From contig DATMGE010000010.1 of the NCBI GenBank assembly GCA_035555795.1, forward strand, positions 1 to 35,427: a stretch of 35,427 bases of DNA, written 5' to 3'. This document shows, in pieces, positions 7,742-16,221 of the stretch (the stretch's first letter is position 1; each line of letters starts with the position of its first letter). The notes below the pieces were generated by a model. The model had not been told where the DNA came from, searched no databases, and saw nothing but the letters and a program-made list of their open reading frames with translations. This DNA comes from RCIO01 sp035555795. GTDB lineage: Bacteria > Pseudomonadota > Alphaproteobacteria > Rhizobiales > Rhizobiaceae. A program made the position numbers and the translations under genes.

Positions 7742-8541
7742 TGGCGGATAGCGATACAGGCCATGTAGTCATCACCGGCGGCGCCGGCGGGATTGGCCGC
7801 GCCATGGCGCGGCGCTTCCTCGCTAAGCGCGCGCAGGTCTCGCTGCTCGACCGGAGCGGCGAACGGCTGGCCGAGGCCGTCGACGCGATGGCGGCGCCGG
7901 ACCGGGTCGCCGGCTTCGAGGTCGATGTCGCGGACGAAGGCTCGGTCGAAGCTGCCGTGGCCGCCGCGCGGAAAAAATTCGGCGCGGTGGACGTGCTGGT
8001 GAACAATGCCGGCGTGGTGCTGCGCGGCGTGCCGGTGGCCGAGATCGCGCCCGAGACATGGCAGTGGATTCTCGGCGTGAACTTCTTCGGCGCGGTGAAC
8101 ATGGTGCGCGCCGTGCTGCCGGACATGCAGGCGCGCGGGCGCGGTCACATCGTCAACATGGCGTCGATCTCCAGCTTCGTGGTCGGCACGCGCCGCAGCG
8201 GCGCCTATGCAACCTCGAAATTCGCGCTGGCCGCTTATACGGAAGCGCTCGCAGCCGACCTCGACGGGTCCGGCATCGGCGTGTCGCTGATCGCGCCCGC
8301 CGGGGTCGCCACGCAGCTCTACGACAATTCGGCGGCGAGCCGCGCCGGACCGCCGGTGCCCGGTGCGATGGACGAAACGCCGCCCGACATCGCCGCAGCC
8401 ATGGATGCCGATACCGTTGCCGCGCGGGTGCTCGACGCCATCAGCAACCGCCGCCTATTCAACATGACGCATGCCGAGACACGCGCGTGGATCGAGGAAC
8501 GCCACGCTGCCGTGCTCGGCGGCTTCGACGGGCTCAAGTAA
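7741..8541 (+). CDS. SDR family NAD(P)-dependent oxidoreductase
   Basis: A classical short-chain dehydrogenase of 266 residues. The nucleotide site TGGAGGIG is at residues 12-19, the NNAG motif near residue 88, Ser142/Ser144 in the MASISS strand end, and the catalytic pair Tyr156-x-x-x-Lys160 in YATSK. An acidic residue at the end of the second strand (LLDRSGERL) suggests preference for NAD+. It would oxidise an alcohol or reduce a ketone; the substrate is unknown. The ATG overlaps the stop of the MBL gene by one base, and the acyl-CoA ligase begins 18 bases downstream, so the three are cotranscribed. Confidence 0.93.
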   Translation: MADSDTGHVVITGGAGGIGRAMARRFLAKRAQVSLLDRSGERLAEAVDAMAAPDRVAGFEVDVADEGSVEAAVAAARKKFGAVDVLVNNAGVVLRGVPVAEIAPETWQWILGVNFFGAVNMVRAVLPDMQARGRGHIVNMASISSFVVGTRRSGAYATSKFALAAYTEALAADLDGSGIGVSLIAPAGVATQLYDNSAASRAGPPVPGAMDETPPDIAAAMDADTVAARVLDAISNRRLFNMTHAETRAWIEERHAAVLGGFDGLK

Positions 8542-8559
8542 ATTGCAGGAACCGAAGCG

Positions 8560-10125
8560 ATGAAAGCCCATCTCACCCAGCCGCTGAAGCGCGCAGCCCG
8601 CGTGAAGCGGAACAATATCGCCACCATCGACGGCGCGCGGCGCCGCAAATGGGGTGAACTGCTTCAGCGGGTGGCGCGGGTGGCCGGCGGCATGCGGCGG
8701 CTGGGCCTGGAAGCGGGCGAGCGGGTCGCAGTGATGGCGATGAGCAGCGACCGCTATTTCGAGCTCCATTTCGCCATTCCGTGGGCGGGCGGCGCGATCG
8801 TGCCGATCAATACGCGGCTGTCGGCTTCGGAGATCGATTTCATCCTGCGCGATTCCGGCGCGACCATGATCTTCGTCGACGAGACGCAGCGCCCGGTGGT
8901 GGAGGCGCTGGGCGAGACCATGGCCGGCTTCAAGGCGGTGATCTCGCTGGACGACCATATGTCGGACGACTGGATCGCCTATGAGGGCCTCGCCACCGGC
9001 GAGGAGCCGATGGAAGACGCGTTGCGCGGCGGTGCCGATATGGCCGGCATTTTCTACACCGGCGGCAGCTCGGGCCGGCCGAAAGGCGTGATGCTTTCCC
9101 ACGACAACCTGTCCACCAATGCGATGAACGCGGTCTGGGGTATCGGCTACGATTCCGACAGCATCTACCTCCATGCCGCGCCGATGTTCCACCTCACCGA
9201 CGGCATGTCGACCTTCTCGCTATCCATGGTGGCGGGCACGCATGTCTTCATTCCGCGCTTCGATGCGCGGGCATGTCTCACCGCGATTCAGCAACATAAA
9301 GTCACCCATATCTGCCTGGTGCCGACCATGATCGAGATGCTGGTCAACCTGGCGGAGAAGGAGCATTTCGACGTCTCCAGCCTGAAGCAGTTCCAGTTCG
9401 GCGCGGCACCCATGCCGGAGGCGACGCTGGAGCGGGCGCTGAAACTGTGGCCCGACATGCTCTTCCTGCACGGCTGGGGCATGACGGAAATCTCGCCGCT
9501 CGGCCTGATGCTGCCGAAGGAATGGCGCGACCCGCGCGTGGCCGGCCCGAAACTGCGCTCCTGCGGCATGCCGATGCTGAACGAGGAAGCGGCGATTGTC
9601 GACCCCGACACGGGCCGCGAGCTGCCGCCCGGCGAGGTGGGCGAACTGGTGATCCGCGGGCCGATGGTCATGCAGGGCTACTGGAACATGCCGGAGGAGA
9701 CGGAGAAGGTGCTGGCCGGCGGCTGGCTGCACACCGGCGACGCGGCCTATGTCGACGCCGATGGCTTCTTCTATATCGTCGACCGCATCAAGGACATGAT
9801 CATCTCCGGCGGCGAGAACGTCTATTCGCTCGAGGTCGAAAACATCATCGGCAAATATCCCGGCGTCGCGCAGGTCGCGGTCGTCGGCATCCCGCATGAA
9901 TTGTGGGGCGAGACGGTGCATGCCTCGATCCTGCCCGAGCCGGGTGCGGAGCTGGATACCGAGGCGATCGCGGCCTATGTGAAATCGAAGATAGCCGGCT
10001 ACAAATGTCCGCGAAGCTGGGAAATCCGCGCCGACCCGCTGCCGGTAACGGGCGCGGGCAAGGTGTTCAAGAAGGGCGTGAAGGAGGAATTCCTCGCGCG
10101 CAGGAATGCCGGCGGCATCGCATAG
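8560..10125 (+). CDS. AMP-binding acyl-CoA synthetase (class I adenylate-forming)
   Basis: A 521-residue acyl- or aryl-CoA ligase. The phosphate loop reads YTGGSSGRPKGVMLSH (about residues 166-181), the A5 motif GWGMTEISPLG follows, then the hinge and A8 region GDAAYVDADGFFYIVDRIKD with ISGGENVYSLEVEN, and the C-terminal catalytic lysine lies in PVTGAGKVFKKG. The enzyme activates a carboxylic acid with ATP through an acyl-adenylate and transfers it to CoA in the cytosol. Its position in an operon with an organic-acid TRAP importer suggests it activates the imported acid or a product of it. The sequence does not distinguish aromatic from aliphatic substrates. Confidence 0.94.
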   Translation: MKAHLTQPLKRAARVKRNNIATIDGARRRKWGELLQRVARVAGGMRRLGLEAGERVAVMAMSSDRYFELHFAIPWAGGAIVPINTRLSASEIDFILRDSGATMIFVDETQRPVVEALGETMAGFKAVISLDDHMSDDWIAYEGLATGEEPMEDALRGGADMAGIFYTGGSSGRPKGVMLSHDNLSTNAMNAVWGIGYDSDSIYLHAAPMFHLTDGMSTFSLSMVAGTHVFIPRFDARACLTAIQQHKVTHICLVPTMIEMLVNLAEKEHFDVSSLKQFQFGAAPMPEATLERALKLWPDMLFLHGWGMTEISPLGLMLPKEWRDPRVAGPKLRSCGMPMLNEEAAIVDPDTGRELPPGEVGELVIRGPMVMQGYWNMPEETEKVLAGGWLHTGDAAYVDADGFFYIVDRIKDMIISGGENVYSLEVENIIGKYPGVAQVAVVGIPHELWGETVHASILPEPGAELDTEAIAAYVKSKIAGYKCPRSWEIRADPLPVTGAGKVFKKGVKEEFLARRNAGGIA

Positions 10126-10141
10126 GATTCGGGGCGTGGCC

Positions 10142-11758
10142 ATGTTCGACTATATCGTCATCGGCGCAGGCTCGGCTGGATGCGCGGTCGCGGGGCGTCT
10201 TTCGGAAGACCCCGCCGTCAGCGTCTGCCTGATCGAGGCCGGCGCGCAGGACACTAGCCCGCTTATCAGCATTCCGCTCGGCTTCATGCGGCTGTTCGAC
10301 CATAAGCGGCTCAACTGGCGCTACAAGACCGCGCCGCAGGAACATGCGTCCGGACGATCCATCCCGGTGCCGCGCGGCAAGGTTTTGGGCGGGTCGAGCT
10401 CGATCAACGGCATGGTCTATACGCGCGGCCATCCGAGCGACTATGACGACTGGGCCAAGCTCGGCAATCCGGGCTGGTCGTTCCGCGAGGTGCTGCCCTA
10501 TTTCAGGCGCTCCGAGAACAATGAGGATTTTCCGGATTCGCCCTTTCACGGCAAAGGCGGGCCGTTGAACGTCAAATTCCTCGACAGCTACAATCCGCTC
10601 ACCGAGGTGCTGTGCGAGGCCGCCGAGAGCCTGCAATACCGGCGCAATGCAGATTTCTGCGGCGAAACGCATGAAGGTTTCGGCAGGCGGCAGTTCACGC
10701 AGCTGAAAGGCAGGCGGCACTCCTCTGCAAAAGCCTTCATCGCGCCTGCGCTCAACCGCCCCAATCTCACCGTGCTAACCGACACGCTGGTTCGGCGCGT
10801 CGTGATCGAGGAGGGGCGCGCGACCGGCGTCGAGATCGGAAAGGCGGGAAGCGTCGAAACCCTTGCGGCGGGCAAGGAGGTCATCCTGTCGGCCGGCGTG
10901 ATCGGCTCGCCGCAAATCCTCATGCTGTCGGGCATCGGCGACAGGGATAAGCTCGCGGCACATGGCATCGCGCTGAAACATCATCTGCCGGGTGTCGGCA
11001 GGAACTATCGCGACCACATCGCCAGCGTGGTGCAATATACCAGCCCGACCACCGTTCCCTATGGGCTTTCATGGCGCACGGTTCCGTGGGCGGCATGGAG
11101 CGTGGCGCAATATGCGCTGTTCCGAACTGGCATCTTCGCCAACGCGCCGGGCCATTCGGGCGGCTTCATCAGAACGCTGCCGGAATTAAGCCGGCCCGAC
11201 GTGCAATTCATCCTCATCCCTGCCTTTCGCGACAGGAAGGGCCGGACGGGAATCGGCCACGGCTTCGGCCTGATGACCATCGTGCTCAGGCCGGAAAGCC
11301 GGGGCGAGGTGCGACTGGCGAGCGCCGACCCGGAAGCCGATCCGGTCATCGACCCGAAATTCTTCTCCGCGCCGGAAGATGTGGAGACGCTGGTGCGCGG
11401 GCTGAAGATCGCGCGCCGTCTCATCAATGCGCCGGCCTTCGATCCCTATCGCGGCGAGGAGACCGACCCAGGTTCCGCTGTGCGGACCGACGATGAATGG
11501 CGCAACTTCGCCCGCGATACTGCCTTCACGGCCTATCATCCTGTGGGCAGCTGCAAGATGGGCAATGACGCCGAGGCGGTGGTGGATGCGCAACTGCGCG
11601 TGCATGGCATTGCTGGCTTGCGCGTCGTCGATGCCTCGATCATGCCGACGCTCATCGGCGGCAACACCAATGGCCCCTCCATCATGATCGGCGAAAAGGC
11701 TGCCGACATGATAAGCGACCGGCTGCCCCTTCCGCCCGCGGCGGTGCGGGCTGGCTGA
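10142..11758 (+). CDS. GMC family FAD-dependent oxidoreductase (choline dehydrogenase-like)
   Basis: A 538-residue glucose-methanol-choline oxidoreductase. The FAD site is at the N terminus (YIVIGAGSAGCAVAGRLSED), followed by the GMC signature GKVLGGSSSINGMVYTRGHP, the second signature SAGVIGSPQILMLSGIG, the active-site His466 in HPVGSCKMG, and NTNGPSIMIGEKAADM at the C-terminal end. These enzymes oxidise primary or secondary alcohols to aldehydes or ketones. The ATG at 10142 follows GGGGCG; it starts 16 bases after the ligase stop and closes the operon. It is not next to a betaine aldehyde dehydrogenase, so a role in choline oxidation is unlikely. Confidence 0.93.
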   Translation: MFDYIVIGAGSAGCAVAGRLSEDPAVSVCLIEAGAQDTSPLISIPLGFMRLFDHKRLNWRYKTAPQEHASGRSIPVPRGKVLGGSSSINGMVYTRGHPSDYDDWAKLGNPGWSFREVLPYFRRSENNEDFPDSPFHGKGGPLNVKFLDSYNPLTEVLCEAAESLQYRRNADFCGETHEGFGRRQFTQLKGRRHSSAKAFIAPALNRPNLTVLTDTLVRRVVIEEGRATGVEIGKAGSVETLAAGKEVILSAGVIGSPQILMLSGIGDRDKLAAHGIALKHHLPGVGRNYRDHIASVVQYTSPTTVPYGLSWRTVPWAAWSVAQYALFRTGIFANAPGHSGGFIRTLPELSRPDVQFILIPAFRDRKGRTGIGHGFGLMTIVLRPESRGEVRLASADPEADPVIDPKFFSAPEDVETLVRGLKIARRLINAPAFDPYRGEETDPGSAVRTDDEWRNFARDTAFTAYHPVGSCKMGNDAEAVVDAQLRVHGIAGLRVVDASIMPTLIGGNTNGPSIMIGEKAADMISDRLPLPPAAVRAG

Positions 11759-11775
11759 GCGGATACAGGCCCGGT

Positions 11776-12732
11776 TCACCCAAAGACCGACCAGCCCATC
11801 TGCTCCGAAAGCTGCTCAAGTGCCATCGTGCCGAGCAGCGAGTTGCCGTTGTCGTCCAGCGCCGGCGACCAGACGGCGATGGAGGCAATGTCGGGCGCGA
11901 TGGCGAGGATGCCGCCGCCCACACCGCTCTTGGCCGGCAGGCCGACGCGGAAGGCGAAGTCGCCCGAACCGTCATACTGGCCGCAAGTCAGCATCAGCGC
12001 GTTGATGCGCCGCGCCTGTTGCGCCAGCCGGCGCGCCTCCTCGTTCGCGCCCTTGCGCCCGCCATGCATGAGATAGCGCCCGGCCGCGGCAAGCTGCCTG
12101 CAATCGAGCATGACCGCGCATTGGCGCACATAGAGGTCCATCACCTCCTCGACGCCGTGCTTCACATTGTCGAAGCCCTTGGCCATGTTGACCAGCGAAC
12201 GGTTGAGGAAGCCTTCGGTCTTGCCGTCGGATTCGACTGCGCCCTTCAGCTCGCCAATATCCTTGCTGCCGATTTCGTCGACAAGGAAATCGCGCACGGT
12301 GGCCGGCACGCCATGCGCCTTGGTGATGTCGAGCAGCATGTCGCAGATCACCAGCGCGCCGGCGTTGATGAAGGGATTGCGCGGGATCCCCTTGTGCCGT
12401 TCGAGGTCGATGATGGAGTTGAACGGATCGCCCGACGGCTCCCGCCCGCAGCGCGTCCATACCTCGTCATGGAAGGCGCGTAACGCCAGCGTGAGCGCAA
12501 ATACCTTGGAAATGCTTTGCAGGGGGAATTTCACCTCCGCATCGCCGCCAGCGACGGTCTTGCCGTCGGCGGTCACCACCGCGATGCCGAAGCGGTCGGT
12601 CTCGATCTTCTCCAGCCCCTCGACAGCTTCCGCCGCGCGGCCGAACTGCTCGATCACCGCCATCCGGGCGACGATATCGTCCACCGCCTTGCGGAGTTGT
12701 GCATGGTCGGCGGACTGCTTTGGCTTGGTCAT
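11776..12732 (-). CDS. glsA: Glutaminase A
   Basis: A 318-residue member of the bacterial serine-dependent glutaminase family, which deamidates L-glutamine to glutamate and ammonia. The beta-lactamase-like catalytic Ser73-x-x-Lys76 is in LQSISKVF, with NPFINAGALVI, the Tyr-containing YLMHGGRKG region and KSGVGGGILA all present. The ATG at 12732 has AAGGGAG 7 bases upstream. No signal peptide is seen. It is convergent with the GMC gene (17 bases apart) and divergent from dut, so it is a single-gene unit that marks the end of the catabolic cluster. Confidence 0.96.
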   Translation of the reverse strand: MTKPKQSADHAQLRKAVDDIVARMAVIEQFGRAAEAVEGLEKIETDRFGIAVVTADGKTVAGGDAEVKFPLQSISKVFALTLALRAFHDEVWTRCGREPSGDPFNSIIDLERHKGIPRNPFINAGALVICDMLLDITKAHGVPATVRDFLVDEIGSKDIGELKGAVESDGKTEGFLNRSLVNMAKGFDNVKHGVEEVMDLYVRQCAVMLDCRQLAAAGRYLMHGGRKGANEEARRLAQQARRINALMLTCGQYDGSGDFAFRVGLPAKSGVGGGILAIAPDIASIAVWSPALDDNGNSLLGTMALEQLSEQMGWSVFG

Positions 12733-12853
12733 GTGGGCTCCCTTCGCAACGAGATGGAAACGCGTGGGGTACGGGAATGATCCGCGCGCTGAATCCCGTT
12801 GAAGATCCCGGCGATCCGTTGACGCTCGCGCCGCCGCCGCTTACTGGCGAAGC

Positions 12854-13315
12854 ATGACCAGCACGCTCCCCCTCGGCATCGTCCGCATGCCGCACGCCTC
12901 AGACCTGCAGCTTCCCGCCTATGAGACGGCGGGCGCCGCTGGCATGGACCTGCGTGCTGCTATTCCGCAGGACAGGCCGTTGCTCATCCTGCCCGGCCGC
13001 CGCGCGCTGGTGCCGACGGGCCTCATCCTCGAAATCCCCGAAGGGTTCGAAGGGCAGGTGCGGCCGCGCTCGGGGCTGGCGCTCAAGAACGGCGTCACCT
13101 GCCTCAACACGCCCGGCACCATCGACAGCGACTATCGCGGCGAGGTGAAGGTGCTGCTCGTCAATCTGGGCGAGGAGGATTTCCGTGTCGAGCGCGGCAT
13201 GCGCATCGCGCAGATCGTCTTCGCGCAGGTGGCGCGGCTCGGCGTCGAGGAGCGCTCGCTGGCCGATGCCACCGCGCGCGGCGCGGGCGGCTTCGGTTCG
13301 ACCGGAACCGCTTGA
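12854..13315 (+). CDS. dut: Deoxyuridine 5'-triphosphate nucleotidohydrolase (dUTPase)
   Basis: A trimeric dUTPase of 153 residues. All five motifs are in order: AGMDLRA, PRSGLALK, GTIDSDYRGEVKV, RIAQIVF and the flexible C-terminal RGAGGFGSTG. It hydrolyses dUTP to dUMP and pyrophosphate, keeping uracil out of DNA and supplying dUMP to thymidylate synthase. The ATG at 12854 has only a weak purine-rich site upstream. Its usual rhizobial partner coaBC is absent here; glsA lies divergently instead. Confidence 0.97.
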   Translation: MTSTLPLGIVRMPHASDLQLPAYETAGAAGMDLRAAIPQDRPLLILPGRRALVPTGLILEIPEGFEGQVRPRSGLALKNGVTCLNTPGTIDSDYRGEVKVLLVNLGEEDFRVERGMRIAQIVFAQVARLGVEERSLADATARGAGGFGSTGTA

Positions 13316-13446
13316 TCGTCTGAAATCCTTCAGGTGCGGAAAATTCCGCCCAGTCGGCCGGTCGGCGCAAAGAGCCCGTTTGGCATGGCGAGCTTTGCCC
13401 CATATGATCGCGGCAACTGCCTCACAGAGCCATGGAGTGAAGAAGC

Positions 13447-14409
13447 ATGACCGATGGAAAGAAGCCCGGCCGCGGACGCGTCTACGGTTCCATCACCGAG
13501 ACCATCGGCGACACGCCGCTGGTGCGGCTCGACAAGTTTGCGCGTGAGAAGGGCGTCGGCGCTACCATTCTGGCCAAGCTGGAATTCTTCAATCCCATCG
13601 CCAGCGTCAAGGACCGCATCGGCGTCGCCATGATCGAGGCGCTGGAGGCAGCCGGAAAGATCAAGCCGGGCGACACGCTGATCGAGCCGACCTCGGGCAA
13701 TACTGGCATCGCGCTCGCCTTCGCCGCCGCCGCCAAGGGCTACCGCCTCATCCTGACCATGCCGGAGACCATGTCGGTGGAGCGGCGCAAGATGCTGGCG
13801 CTTCTCGGCGCCGAGCTGGTGCTGACCGAAGGCGCCAAGGGCATGAAGGGCGCCATCGCCAAGGCAGAGGAACTGCGCGACGCGACACCCGGCGCCGTCA
13901 TTCCGCAGCAGTTCGAGAACCCGGCCAATGTGGAGATCCATCGCCGCACGACCGCCGAGGAGATCTGGAACGACACCAATGGCGACGTCGACATCTTCGT
14001 TGCCGGCATCGGCACGGGCGGCACCATCACCGGCGTGGGGCAGGTGCTGAAGGCGCGCAAGCCGGGCATCCGCATCGTCGCCGTCGAGCCGACGGATTCG
14101 CCTGTCCTGTCGGGGGGCAATCCCGGGCCGCACAAGATCCAGGGCATCGGCGCGGGCTTCGCCCCGGCGATCCTCGACAAAAGCGTCTATGACGAGGTCG
14201 TCACCGTCTCCAATGACGACGCCTTCGCCAATGCGCGGCTCGTGGCGCGGCTGGAGGGCGTGCCGGTGGGCATTTCCTCGGGCGCTGCGCTGGAGGCCGC
14301 CTGCATCATCGGCCGGCGGCCGGAAAATGCCGGCAAGACGATCGTGGTGATCATCCCGTCCTTTGCCGAGCGCTATCTGTCGACGGCATTGTTCGAAGGC
14401 CTTGGCTGA
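13447..14409 (+). CDS. cysK: Cysteine synthase A
   Basis: O-acetylserine sulfhydrylase, 320 residues, a PLP enzyme that makes cysteine from O-acetylserine and sulfide. Lys55 in NPIASVKDRIG is the PLP Schiff-base residue; EPTSGNTGIALAF binds the substrate carboxylate; GIGTGGTITGVG holds the PLP phosphate; and GISSGAALEA closes the site. The N terminus is about ten residues longer than in many CysK proteins (MTDGKKPGRGRVY). The ATG at 13447 has GGAGTGAAG upstream. It is convergent with the YiiX-like gene, with a palindromic repeat between them. Confidence 0.96.
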   Translation: MTDGKKPGRGRVYGSITETIGDTPLVRLDKFAREKGVGATILAKLEFFNPIASVKDRIGVAMIEALEAAGKIKPGDTLIEPTSGNTGIALAFAAAAKGYRLILTMPETMSVERRKMLALLGAELVLTEGAKGMKGAIAKAEELRDATPGAVIPQQFENPANVEIHRRTTAEEIWNDTNGDVDIFVAGIGTGGTITGVGQVLKARKPGIRIVAVEPTDSPVLSGGNPGPHKIQGIGAGFAPAILDKSVYDEVVTVSNDDAFANARLVARLEGVPVGISSGAALEAACIIGRRPENAGKTIVVIIPSFAERYLSTALFEGLG

Positions 14410-14437
14410 AACCCGGTCCGGGCAAGGCAAGGCTTGA

Positions 14438-14482
14438 GCATGATCTTTTCCGAAAACCGGCATCCACTTTTCGGGATCATGC
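14438..14482. repeat. Rhizobial-type intergenic palindrome
   Basis: Outer arms GCATGATC and GATCATGC are exact complements, and inner arms CCGAAAA and TTTTCGG pair too, around an ACCGGCATCCAC-like centre. This is the widely scattered palindromic unit familiar from Hyphomicrobiales genomes. It lies between convergent genes and can fold as a terminator-like stem; its right arm overlaps the last codons and supplies the TGA stop of the YiiX-like gene on the minus strand. A relative lies at 30437-30481 and a degenerate one at 20128-20160. Confidence 0.75.
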
Positions 14483-15328
14483 CCTATTGGCCTCGAGCGA
14501 CGGGCCGAGGTCGGCTTCGAACGCCCTAGCCGATTCCATCGCCGGGCCGGCCCATTGCACGGCCTTGTAGTCGAAGCCGTAGACGAGCGTCGGCTTGACG
14601 ATCTCGAAATAGGGCGAGAGGTCGAAGTCGCGCGGCGTGTAGAGCGAATAGTCGCGGATATGCATGATTTCCTGCCGCGAATAGCTCGATTGCGCCGCGG
14701 CCCGCCCCGGCGCACGGGTGATCTCCGGCAGGATCGGATAGCGCACCTTCTCATAGGCTTCGGCTATCATGGACGAGCAGATGGCGCGGGTCGGGTCGCC
14801 CGATCCGAAGGCGATCATCCGGCGCCGCCAACGCACCGGCACCGGCGGCGCCGGCAGGAAATAGCGCAACAGGTCGAAAATATGCTTCATGTCGTAGCGC
14901 AGGCCGATCCGCTCGGTCATGAAGCGCACCACGGCATCGCGATCTTCCGGCGTCAGTCCGCTCGGCCGGCAGATGCGGGTATTATAGGTCTGGTATTTCG
15001 ACAGCGGCACCGCCACGCAGCCGTCGCCGAGATTGACCTCGATCAGGCGCGGCTGCTCGCTGCCGTCTTCCGGCGCAGGCAATATGTCGCCGACATAGAG
15101 CGCGGCGTGCGACCATGTCGACTGCGTCAGATATTTGATGACGGCCGAGATCTTCTGGTTGCCCTCCACCAGCAGGATGTCGCCCGGCTGCAGGGTACGC
15201 CGCAACGTCTCGGGATCGGAGGGCGTGTAGGGCTGGTAGCCTGACGATTCCTGCTGCAGGCGCGCCGCCAGCCGCCGGCCGATACGGTCGAGCCAGGTTT
15301 CCGGACCGATGGCGACGCCCCCCTGCAT
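14477..15328 (-). CDS. YiiX/YebB-like permuted NlpC/P60 family cysteine hydrolase
   Basis: A 283-residue protein with the order of motifs expected from the circularly permuted NlpC/P60 (YaeF/YiiX) group: LQPGDILLVEG, then His74 in STWSHAALYVGD, then an acidic strand (RLIEVNLGDG), and the putative nucleophile Cys184 in RAICSSMIAEAY near the end of the domain. Such enzymes are papain-like amidases or acyltransferases acting on cell-wall peptides or lipids. No signal peptide or lipobox is visible, so its location is uncertain. The ATG at 15328 has GAGG 5 bases before it, and that site overlaps the stop of the upstream 115-residue gene, indicating coupling. Its final residues are encoded by the arm of a palindromic repeat. 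Confidence 0.8.
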   Translation of the reverse strand: MQGGVAIGPETWLDRIGRRLAARLQQESSGYQPYTPSDPETLRRTLQPGDILLVEGNQKISAVIKYLTQSTWSHAALYVGDILPAPEDGSEQPRLIEVNLGDGCVAVPLSKYQTYNTRICRPSGLTPEDRDAVVRFMTERIGLRYDMKHIFDLLRYFLPAPPVPVRWRRRMIAFGSGDPTRAICSSMIAEAYEKVRYPILPEITRAPGRAAAQSSYSRQEIMHIRDYSLYTPRDFDLSPYFEIVKPTLVYGFDYKAVQWAGPAMESARAFEADLGPSLEANRA

Positions 15329-15334
15329 GATGCC

Positions 15335-15682
15335 TCAACCCAGCCTTATCTTGCGCCGTTCCTTGCCGCCGGCCTTCACCCAGGCACCGAAGCGGTGGGT
15401 GGCTGCCGCAAAGGAGATGCTGAGTTCGCGGGCGACCGAATAACGCGATCTGCCTTCGTCGAAGAGCCGATAGCAGCACTCGACACCGCGCTGGGTCAGC
15501 TTGCCGTCGCAGGTCTTGTTGCGCGGATCGGACGGCTCGAACTCCTCGCCGGGCGGCGGCTGGAGAAGCCCGCGCAAACGATCCAGATCCGACTGGATGG
15601 TCTCGATGAGCTGGAGCACCAGCTTGGGATCGTCGATCCTGGCGACTGTCTCGTCAGCGGGTTTATCGGCCGCAGCTGGCAT
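15335..15682 (-). CDS. Small conserved-looking protein with HTH-like segment
   Basis: A 115-residue protein I cannot assign to a named family. The first part is an acidic helical stretch (KLVLQLIETIQSDLDRLRGL) that could form a coiled coil. The second half, RGVECCYRLFDEGRSRYSVA followed by RELSISFAAATHRFGAWVKA, has the spacing of a helix-turn-helix (a resolvase- or transposase-like tri-helical fold), ending in a basic tail GGKERRKIRLG. DNA binding is therefore plausible. The ATG at 15682 has AAGGAG 9 bases upstream. It sits 6 bases before the YiiX-like gene and overlaps its ribosome site, so the two are an operon. Confidence 0.65.
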   Translation of the reverse strand: MPAAADKPADETVARIDDPKLVLQLIETIQSDLDRLRGLLQPPPGEEFEPSDPRNKTCDGKLTQRGVECCYRLFDEGRSRYSVARELSISFAAATHRFGAWVKAGGKERRKIRLG

Positions 15683-16077
15683 GGCGCTCGCTCTCCTTCT
15701 TCTTCGATGCAGGTATCACGGATCGCTTCGCTCCACGCGAACGAGCGGTCATCGGTCCTGCGCAAACCCCATTCGCAGAATGGCAGGCGGGTGCCTGCCG
15801 GACAGGCTCAATATAGGCAAAGGTTCGGCAAATGCCAGCATCCCTGCACCAATGAACCGTGCCGGATGCGATGCTCTGCTGCGCTTGCGTTGCATTCGGG
15901 ACACAGGCGCGGGCAAAGCCGGCCGGGCCACGCAAACGCCCCGGTTCGGCGCGGATTTCGCCATGATTTGAAGGCTTTGAAGGATGAATGTTAAAAACGC
16001 ATTCATCGAGTGTTCACCCAAGGCGGCTATGATGCGCCGATCGGAAGGGACAGCCGAGCTGACAGGAAGACCGGAAA
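15683..16077. other. 395-base region without a convincing gene
   Basis: This lies upstream of the minus-strand HTH-like gene and of the possible small plus-strand ORF at 16078. Open frames that cross it are shadows with no recognisable protein. It must hold the promoter of the 15335-15682 gene. The one clear structure is the inverted repeat GATGAATG (15983-15990) / CATTCATC (16000-16007), 8 bp around an AT-rich 9-base spacer, which could be an operator or a hairpin. Confidence 0.5.
15983..16007. repeat. 8-bp inverted repeat with AT-rich spacer
   Basis: GATGAATG and CATTCATC are exact complements separated by TTAAAAACG. It is 70 bases before the possible small ORF at 16078 and 300 bases upstream of the HTH-like gene on the other strand. 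It may be a regulator site for either; no factor is known. Confidence 0.45.
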
Positions 16078-16221
16078 ATGTTGTTGTGGAGTAGATTGGT
16101 ACGGTTCGCCTTCGCCGTGCGGGAATTTCTGGCCCCGACCTATCACCCCGAGCGCCACTATATGCGCGGGCCCGGCCCCGCATGTGCGCGCCGCGGCGGA
16201 AGCGGCCTGCGCCTGCGATAG
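16078..16221 (+). CDS. Possible 47-residue basic small protein
   Basis: ATG 16078 opens a 47-codon frame ending in TAG at 16219. A purine-rich AGGAAGACCGGAAA precedes the start. The product begins MLLWSRLVRFAFAVREFLAP, an amphipathic or membrane-surface helix, continues TYHPERHYMRG and ends in an Arg-rich tail. Its composition is more protein-like than the surrounding shadows, but I recognise no family. The stop codon overlaps the start of a GAGCATTTCCG element found after rhizobial genes. It may be real; evidence is limited to the ribosome site and composition. Confidence 0.35.
   Translation: MLLWSRLVRFAFAVREFLAPTYHPERHYMRGPGPACARRGGSGLRLR

Noticed and set aside
15395..15994. Plus-strand frames around the HTH-like gene
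   Set aside because: No ribosome site, no recognisable domain, and the frame runs across a gene and a gap without change in composition.
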